From contig JBELFK010000052.1 in NCBI GenBank assembly GCA_042092935.1, positions 1 through 18,562 of the forward strand: a stretch of DNA of 18,562 nucleotides. Direction: 5' to 3'. How positions within the stretch are numbered: the stretch's first letter is position 1; every line of letters begins with the position of its first letter. This DNA comes from JASMHC01 sp042092935 (GTDB lineage: Bacteria > Pseudomonadota > Alphaproteobacteria > Rhodobacterales > Rhodobacteraceae). A model generated the notes under the pieces. It searched no databases, was not told the origin of the DNA, and saw only the letters and a list, made by a program, of their open reading frames with translations. Positions 14,885 through 18,562 of this stretch are shown piece by piece. A program made the position numbers and the translations under genes.

Positions 14885-15846
14885 CGATAGGAGTCGTTGG
14901 CGCAGGCGCATTTGGGACTGGCCTTGCCATTTCGTTGGTCTCAACGGGGCAGAGGGTTACGCTTTGGGGCCGCCAACCCGATCACGTCGCGCAAATGCAA
15001 GCCACTGGCGAAAACGCGAAACGACTGTCCGGAATCCCCCTGCCTGCCAGTTTAGGTTTGACCTCTGATGTTGGGTTTTTGGCGGAAACAGAGACTGTTT
15101 TGCTTGCGATTCCGATGCAGCAACTTGGTCCCTTTGTGGCCAGTCATCGCGATCTGCTTGACGGCAAAAATCTGGTCGCTTGCTGCAAGGGCATAGATCT
15201 GGCGCGGCAGGTCGGTCCTTCGGTGATCCTTCAGGAGTCTTGCCCACATAGCACCGTCGCGGTTCTAACCGGCCCGAGTTTTGCGATTGATATTGCCCGT
15301 GGAATGCCGACGGCCCTGACGTTGGCCTGCGCCGATGAGGCCAAGGGGAAGGCGCTACAACAGTCTCTAACAACGCCCAACATTCGCCTATATCGCACAA
15401 CCGATGTCATCGGCGCTGAGCTTGGCGGCGCGCTGAAAAACGTCGTCGCGATTGCTTGCGGCGCTGTCATGGGGGCGCATCTCGGAGAAAGCGCGCGTGC
15501 TGCGCTTATGACGCGCGGCTATGCTGAAATGGTACGCATGGCCGAAAAGCTCGGGGCGAGGTCCGACACATTGGCGGGCCTTTCGGGTTTCGGGGATCTC
15601 TCGCTGACCTGCACCTCGGATACCTCAAGAAACTACCGTTTTGGGCTTAGTTTGGGTCGAAACGAGGGCTTTGACTCGTCCGTGACGATTGAGGGCGCCG
15701 CAACCGCTAAAGCGGCCTCGGCACTGGCGGCAGAAATCGGCGTTGAAATGCCCATCACAAATGCTGTTGCCGCCTTGGCAACCGGCTCAATATCGGTGCA
15801 GGATGCACTGAAATCGCTTTTGTCCCGCCCTTTGAAAGAGGAATAA
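14881..15846 (+). CDS. gpsA: Glycerol-3-phosphate dehydrogenase [NAD(P)+]
   Basis: A 321-residue cytoplasmic enzyme reducing dihydroxyacetone phosphate to sn-glycerol-3-phosphate for phospholipid synthesis. Motifs: Rossmann loop GVVGAGAFGTGLA (4-16), CCKGID (101-106), GPSFA (131-135), catalytic Lys186 in GGALKNVVAIACG, SGFGDLSLTCTSDTSRN (235-251) and EGAATAKA (271-278). It begins within the tsaD stop (ATGA overlap), so the two are translationally coupled. YciI follows two bases after the stop. Confidence 0.96.
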   Translation: MTIGVVGAGAFGTGLAISLVSTGQRVTLWGRQPDHVAQMQATGENAKRLSGIPLPASLGLTSDVGFLAETETVLLAIPMQQLGPFVASHRDLLDGKNLVACCKGIDLARQVGPSVILQESCPHSTVAVLTGPSFAIDIARGMPTALTLACADEAKGKALQQSLTTPNIRLYRTTDVIGAELGGALKNVVAIACGAVMGAHLGESARAALMTRGYAEMVRMAEKLGARSDTLAGLSGFGDLSLTCTSDTSRNYRFGLSLGRNEGFDSSVTIEGAATAKAASALAAEIGVEMPITNAVAALATGSISVQDALKSLLSRPLKEE

Positions 15847-15848
15847 CC

Positions 15849-16121
15849 ATGCTGATCGCCCTTATCGCCCACGACAAGGCTGACGCCCTGGAAACCCGCA
15901 AGGCAAACCGCGACGCGCACTTGGCCTATATCGCTGAAACTGGCGTGGTCTCGCAGGCAGGCCCGATGCTCGACGACAAGGGCGACATGTGCGGCTCTCT
16001 CATTATCCTCGATGTGGCGGACATGGCCGCGGCGCATTCGTGGGCTGACAAAGACCCCTATGCAAAGGCGGGTTTGTTCAAATCGGTCGACCTCATCATC
16101 TGGAACAAGGTTATCGGCTGA
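15849..16121 (+). CDS. YciI-like protein
   Basis: A 90-residue single-domain protein of the YCII family, a ferredoxin-like dimeric fold related to muconolactone isomerase and chlorite-dismutase-type barrels. The conserved His24 (RDAHLAYIAE), GPM (38-40), GSLIILDV and DPYAKAGLF (69-77) are present. Function is unknown for most members; a weak hydrolase role has been proposed for some. It lies two bases after gpsA and shares one base with the EVE gene (TGATG), so it is part of the same tight operon. Confidence 0.88.
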   Translation: MLIALIAHDKADALETRKANRDAHLAYIAETGVVSQAGPMLDDKGDMCGSLIILDVADMAAAHSWADKDPYAKAGLFKSVDLIIWNKVIG

Positions 16122-16540
16122 TGCGCTACTGGCTGTTCAAATCTGAACCATCGACCTGGGGCTGGGACGACCAGAAAGCCAAGGGTGACGCGGGCGAGGA
16201 ATGGGACGGCGTGCGCAATTATCAAGCCCGAAACTTTATGCGAGAAATGAAGCGCGGGGACCTCGGGTTTTTCTATCACTCGCAGAAAGAAAAATCGGTT
16301 GTCGGCGTTGTCGAGGTCATCGCAGAGGCGCACTCGGACAGCACGACGGACGACGATCGTTGGGAATGCGTCGATATCAAAGCCGTCTTCGATGCGCCAA
16401 ACCCTGTGTCGCTCGACCTCATCAAGACGACCGAAGGCCTTGCCGAGATGGTTCTTATCAAGAACTCGAGATTGTCCGTTCAGCCTGTATCCGAGACTGA
16501 ATGGCAGATCATTTGCGACCTTGGCGGCATTTCTCTCTAG
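16121..16540 (+). CDS. EVE domain protein (PUA-like, thymocyte nuclear protein 1-like)
   Basis: A 139-residue protein made of a single EVE domain. Visible motifs: YWLFKSEPSTWGWDD at the start, WDGVRNYQARNFM (28-40), KRGDLGFFYHS (44-54) and a C-terminal LAEMVLIKNSRLSVQPV. EVE domains bind modified bases in DNA or RNA, with aromatic residues such as Trp and Phe in the pocket. In this short standalone form the role is unknown. It is the last gene of the tsaD operon; linkage with a tRNA-modification gene is suggestive but not proof of a tRNA link. Confidence 0.92.
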   Translation: MRYWLFKSEPSTWGWDDQKAKGDAGEEWDGVRNYQARNFMREMKRGDLGFFYHSQKEKSVVGVVEVIAEAHSDSTTDDDRWECVDIKAVFDAPNPVSLDLIKTTEGLAEMVLIKNSRLSVQPVSETEWQIICDLGGISL

Positions 16541-16566
16541 CCAAAACACGCTTTTGCGATGCATGA

Positions 16567-16597
16567 TTTTCCCATCCAATTTATACGGAAGGGAAAA
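16567..16597 (+). promoter_or_regulatory. Stem-loop covering the ribosome site of the DUF1761 gene
   Basis: TTTTCCC (16567-16573) pairs with GGGAAAA (16591-16597). After one A-A mismatch, TCC (16575-16577) pairs with GGA (16587-16589). The loop is AATTTATAC. The right arm contains the GGAAGGG ribosome site and the A of the start ATG, so folding would hide translation initiation. It could also be a weak terminator for the upstream operon. Confidence 0.4.
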
Positions 16598-16989
16598 TGA
16601 GTATAATATCAGTATTGATTGCGGCCGCAGGAAGCTGGATCTTCGGCGCAGCTTGGTACATGGCGCTGGCCAAGCCTTGGGTTGCAGCGGCAAAGATCGA
16701 GGTCGATGAAAACGGGCGTCCAAAAAACAGCAGTCCGTTGCCTTTTGTCCTCTCTGCCATCGCGATGATCGTTGTGGCGGGCATGATGCGTCACATATTC
16801 TCGATGGCCGGGATTGTTGACGTCTCAAAAGGCCTGCTTTCGGGTCTGGGCGTCGGCCTTTTCTTCATTTCACCCTGGATCATGATTAACAATGCCTACG
16901 GTGACCGGCCGTTCAAACTGACCCTGATCGATAGCGGTTATGCCGTATTCGGCTGTGGTGTTATGGGGCTGCTGTTAACTGTCGTTTAA
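16597..16989 (+). CDS. DUF1761 family small membrane protein
   Basis: A 130-residue inner-membrane protein with four predicted helices (about 2-24, 47-68, 76-97 and 109-129). The family motif WIFGAAWYMALAKPWVAA (14-31) is present. The function of DUF1761 is unknown. GGAAGGG lies just before the ATG, inside a possible stem-loop. It follows the EVE gene by 56 bases, so it may have its own promoter. It is convergent with the DUF2853 gene. Confidence 0.82.
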   Translation: MSIISVLIAAAGSWIFGAAWYMALAKPWVAAAKIEVDENGRPKNSSPLPFVLSAIAMIVVAGMMRHIFSMAGIVDVSKGLLSGLGVGLFFISPWIMINNAYGDRPFKLTLIDSGYAVFGCGVMGLLLTVV

Positions 16990-16996
16990 GGCTTTG

Positions 16997-17023
16997 GGGT
17001 TCGGTGGCTTAGCGACCGAACCC
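16997..17023. terminator. Stem-loop between convergent genes
   Basis: GGGTTCGGT (16997-17005) and ACCGAACCC (17015-17023) form a perfect nine-bp stem; a further GC/GC pair can form in the nine-base loop. It sits between the ends of the DUF1761 and DUF2853 genes, so it may serve both directions. There is no T-run on either strand. Confidence 0.55.
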
Positions 17024-17040
17024 TGACGCGCGCAGAACAA

Positions 17041-17382
17041 CTAGCCGTACTGCTTTTCGCGTCCGAAGTGTTTCACCAGCATGTAATAGACAACCGCGCG
17101 GTATTTTCGCGGTTCCGAGCGCCCATAAGTGTCTATGACGGCCTGAATCGCCGCTGAAAGCTCTGGTCCGTCTCGCAGGGCGAGCTTTCGAATAAGCAGG
17201 TTTCTTTTGATATTGTCGATTTCTTCGGGGTCTGTCGCCGCGATCAAAGCCCCGTCCGGGTCGTAAATCGCGGGTCCGCACCCAATCGCCACTTTTTCGA
17301 GAAGCGTCAGGTCAGGCTCCATCCTGCACTTTTCAACGAGGTCTCTTGCATAAAGATCAATCAGGTCCTGGCGACGCCCCAT
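17041..17382 (-). CDS. DUF2853 family protein
   Basis: A 113-residue soluble protein, starting MGRRQDLIDLYARDLVEK, with IGCGPAIYDPD in the middle and DTYGRSEPRKYRAVVYYMLVKHFG at the end. This pattern matches DUF2853, a small conserved family in alphaproteobacteria and some other marine bacteria, of unknown function. ATG 17382 is chosen because a G-run (GGGGGG) lies four bases upstream and homologues begin at this Met; the longer in-frame start at 17466 adds 28 unlikely residues. It is convergent with the DUF1761 gene and divergent from the HD-domain gene. Confidence 0.8.
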   Translation of the reverse strand: MGRRQDLIDLYARDLVEKCRMEPDLTLLEKVAIGCGPAIYDPDGALIAATDPEEIDNIKRNLLIRKLALRDGPELSAAIQAVIDTYGRSEPRKYRAVVYYMLVKHFGREKQYG

Positions 17383-17525
17383 AATACCCCCCAATGTCCG
17401 GCTTTCGGCTGGAATAGGGTCTATTTTGAAGCAATTCGCCCAAATTCGCAACTCCCGACGTCGCATTCAAGCTAGCGTGCATGCTTGATCGTGGCGTAAC
17501 ATCACCAAAAATACAGGGGGCAGTC

Positions 17526-18131
17526 ATGTCAGACAGCAAAACAGTCAGTTTCACACAGATGAAAGACGGCACCAAAGAGGACTATTTGCTGCTGGCCGAG
17601 TTGGAGAAACCGTTTCACGCCCTGACAGCGGATCGTGTCCTTTCTGAGTTGCGCAGCCACGGGGACTCGACGCTTGAGGGCTATCCGATCACCCGGCTTG
17701 AGCATGGTCTGCAAGCGGCCACCCGCGCCGAGGCCGATGGCGCCGACATCGACTGGATCGTCGGGGCCTTGTTGCACGACATTGGCGACGGGCTGGCCCC
17801 ACAGAACCACGACCGTTTCTCGGCCGAGGTTGTTCGGCCCTTCGTACGCTGGGACGTCGCCTGGTGCATCGAACACCACGGGATTTTCCAGTCGCTCTAT
17901 TATGCCCGCCACTATGGCTGGGACGAAAACGCGCGCGACGTCTTCAAGGCTCACCCTTGTTTCGACAGTTGCGCTGAGTTCTGCGAACGGTGGGATCAAT
18001 CAAGTTTTGACCCTGATTTCGTCTCTAAACCACTAGAATACTGGGAACCAATGGTGCGCGAAGTCTTTGGCCGCAAGGCCTATGACACCGAAGTGATCCG
18101 CGAGGGGTTTGTATCAAGCCTCACAAACTAG
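17526..18131 (+). CDS. HD-domain protein (COG4341-like; PhnZ/TmpB-type diiron oxygenase or phosphohydrolase)
   Basis: A 201-residue cytoplasmic protein. HD-fold metal ligands are visible in order: His60 (RLEHGLQAA), His84-Asp85 (ALLHDIGD), His95 (NHDRFSAE), His117/118 (IEHHGIFQ) and Asp157 (ERWDQSSFD). That full set with a histidine after the HD pair is the layout of the mixed-valence diiron oxygenases PhnZ and TmpB, which cleave hydroxy-phosphonates, as well as proteins labelled 'HD phosphohydrolase'. The Tyr and Glu of PhnZ that contact substrate, just before the first His, are not conserved (Leu and Tyr here by my alignment). A GGGGG ribosome site precedes ATG 17526; an in-frame start at 17481 is less likely. 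No phnY/tmpA-type hydroxylase is nearby. Confidence 0.8.
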   Translation: MSDSKTVSFTQMKDGTKEDYLLLAELEKPFHALTADRVLSELRSHGDSTLEGYPITRLEHGLQAATRAEADGADIDWIVGALLHDIGDGLAPQNHDRFSAEVVRPFVRWDVAWCIEHHGIFQSLYYARHYGWDENARDVFKAHPCFDSCAEFCERWDQSSFDPDFVSKPLEYWEPMVREVFGRKAYDTEVIREGFVSSLTN

Positions 18132-18350
18132 TCATCGGTGAAATCGTCGAGGTATCCAATCTCGTGCAGGAATACGACGATGCAACCCGCCCGTTACTCG
18201 GAAAACAGCGATTGTATGGGCGCGGCCAACTGCGATCTGGCCGGCTTCAAGGTCCCTGTCAAAGGTAATCGTTGTGTCGGCAAAACGATCCACAAATTGC
18301 TGGGTCGCTACTTCCTGCAAGCGTTCCGCCTCGATTTGGTGTCGGTTCAC
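18132..18350 (-). pseudogene. Possible decayed PIN-domain (VapC/FitB-like) fragment
   Basis: An open frame of about 72 codons on the minus strand contains QQFVDRFADTTITFDRDLEAG and QIAVGRAHTIAV. These weakly recall the middle segment (FAxRxLPFDxxAA) and the later AxIAxARAHG segment of PIN-domain toxins, with the part between them missing. The N-terminal catalytic Asp region is absent and there is no antitoxin gene. It directly overlaps no confident gene and lies between the acyltransferase end and the HD gene. This is a weak resemblance only; the stretch may be non-coding. Confidence 0.22.
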
Positions 18351-18373
18351 GCAAATAGGAAACGCAGAAAAGT

Positions 18374-18562
18374 TTATTGTCTTATTGCTCGTGCGCTATG
18401 ATTTAAGTTTAGCGAAGGGCGCTCAATCGCGTGCCATGATATCGCTGCAAGAAGCAAAGTAACCGGCAGCGCGAAAAGTATATTCAAAATTGGGGTCGTC
18501 ATTCCCAATTGGGCTCCAAGCTGTTGAACCGGAAAGGCATATATATAAAAACCGTACGAGTA
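18374..18562 (-). CDS. Acyltransferase-3 family membrane protein (C-terminal part, cut by window edge)
   Basis: The last 62 codons of a leftward gene that enters from the right edge; it has no start in the window. The peptide begins YSYGFYIYAFPVQQLGAQLG, then a membrane helix ILNILFALPVTLLLAAISW and HAIERPSLNL. SYGFYIYAFPVQQ and SWHAIERPSL are the hallmarks of the last two helices of OafA/NolL-type acyltransferase-3 proteins, which O-acylate surface or extracellular sugars. It ends with TAA at 18376-18374 and a short basic tail. Orientation and motifs are clear; the specific substrate is not. Confidence 0.82.
   Translation of the reverse strand, partial: YSYGFYIYAFPVQQLGAQLGMTTPILNILFALPVTLLLAAISWHAIERPSLNLNHSARAIRQ

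Noticed and set aside
16058..16828. 256-residue open frame on the minus strand
   Set aside because: It lies antisense to the EVE and DUF1761 genes, both with clear family motifs and ribosome sites. The predicted peptide has no recognisable family pattern and is a product of high GC content.
1..18562. CRISPR array, insertion sequence or prophage
   Set aside because: No regularly spaced repeats, transposase, integrase or phage structural motifs are visible on either strand.

Overview
The window looks like chromosomal DNA of a marine alphaproteobacterium of the Rhodobacteraceae (Roseobacter-like). This rests on remembered family resemblance: a phoR/pst locus whose PhoR lacks membrane segments, a hemD-mic60-hemY block facing tsaD-gpsA-yciI-EVE, and a DUF2853 gene. 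No database search was possible. Most genes are ordinary housekeeping or transport genes. I see no CRISPR array, insertion sequence, phage or toxin-rich island.

Layout, left to right. (1) 1-2558: phosphate starvation locus. pstS and the start of pstC run leftward, and phoR runs rightward. A candidate Pho box lies between pstS and phoR. (2) 2644-8531: a leftward cluster encodes a FadR-type GntR regulator, a periplasmic binding protein, permease A, an ATPase, permease B and a TSUP (TauE/SafE) membrane protein. A fumarylpyruvate hydrolase-like enzyme is divergent from it. Between the regulator and the hydrolase is a 171-bp region with clear palindromes. This is probably a regulated uptake and catabolism module, but its substrate is not shown by the sequence. 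(3) 8532-10304: a small uncertain ORF, an imine reductase/beta-hydroxyacid dehydrogenase-like oxidoreductase, and a tRNA-Thr(CGU) with encoded CCA.

(4) 10305-13719: a leftward block of hemD, an alphaproteobacterial Mic60/mitofilin homologue and a HemY-like TPR membrane protein with a C-terminal zinc ribbon. It combines tetrapyrrole synthesis with envelope architecture. (5) 13790-16540: a tight rightward operon of tsaD, gpsA, a YciI-like protein and an EVE-domain protein, with overlaps or gaps of a few bases. (6) 16597-18131: a small DUF1761 membrane protein convergent with DUF2853, then an HD-domain protein that resembles the PhnZ/TmpB-type diiron oxygenases as much as phosphohydrolases. (7) 18132-18562: a possible decayed PIN-domain fragment and the C-terminus of an acyltransferase-3 membrane protein cut by the window edge.

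Recurrent structure: strong inverted repeats follow pstS, the ABC binding-protein gene and permease B. The first two are placed as expected for elements that keep the binding-protein transcript more abundant than the rest of its operon.
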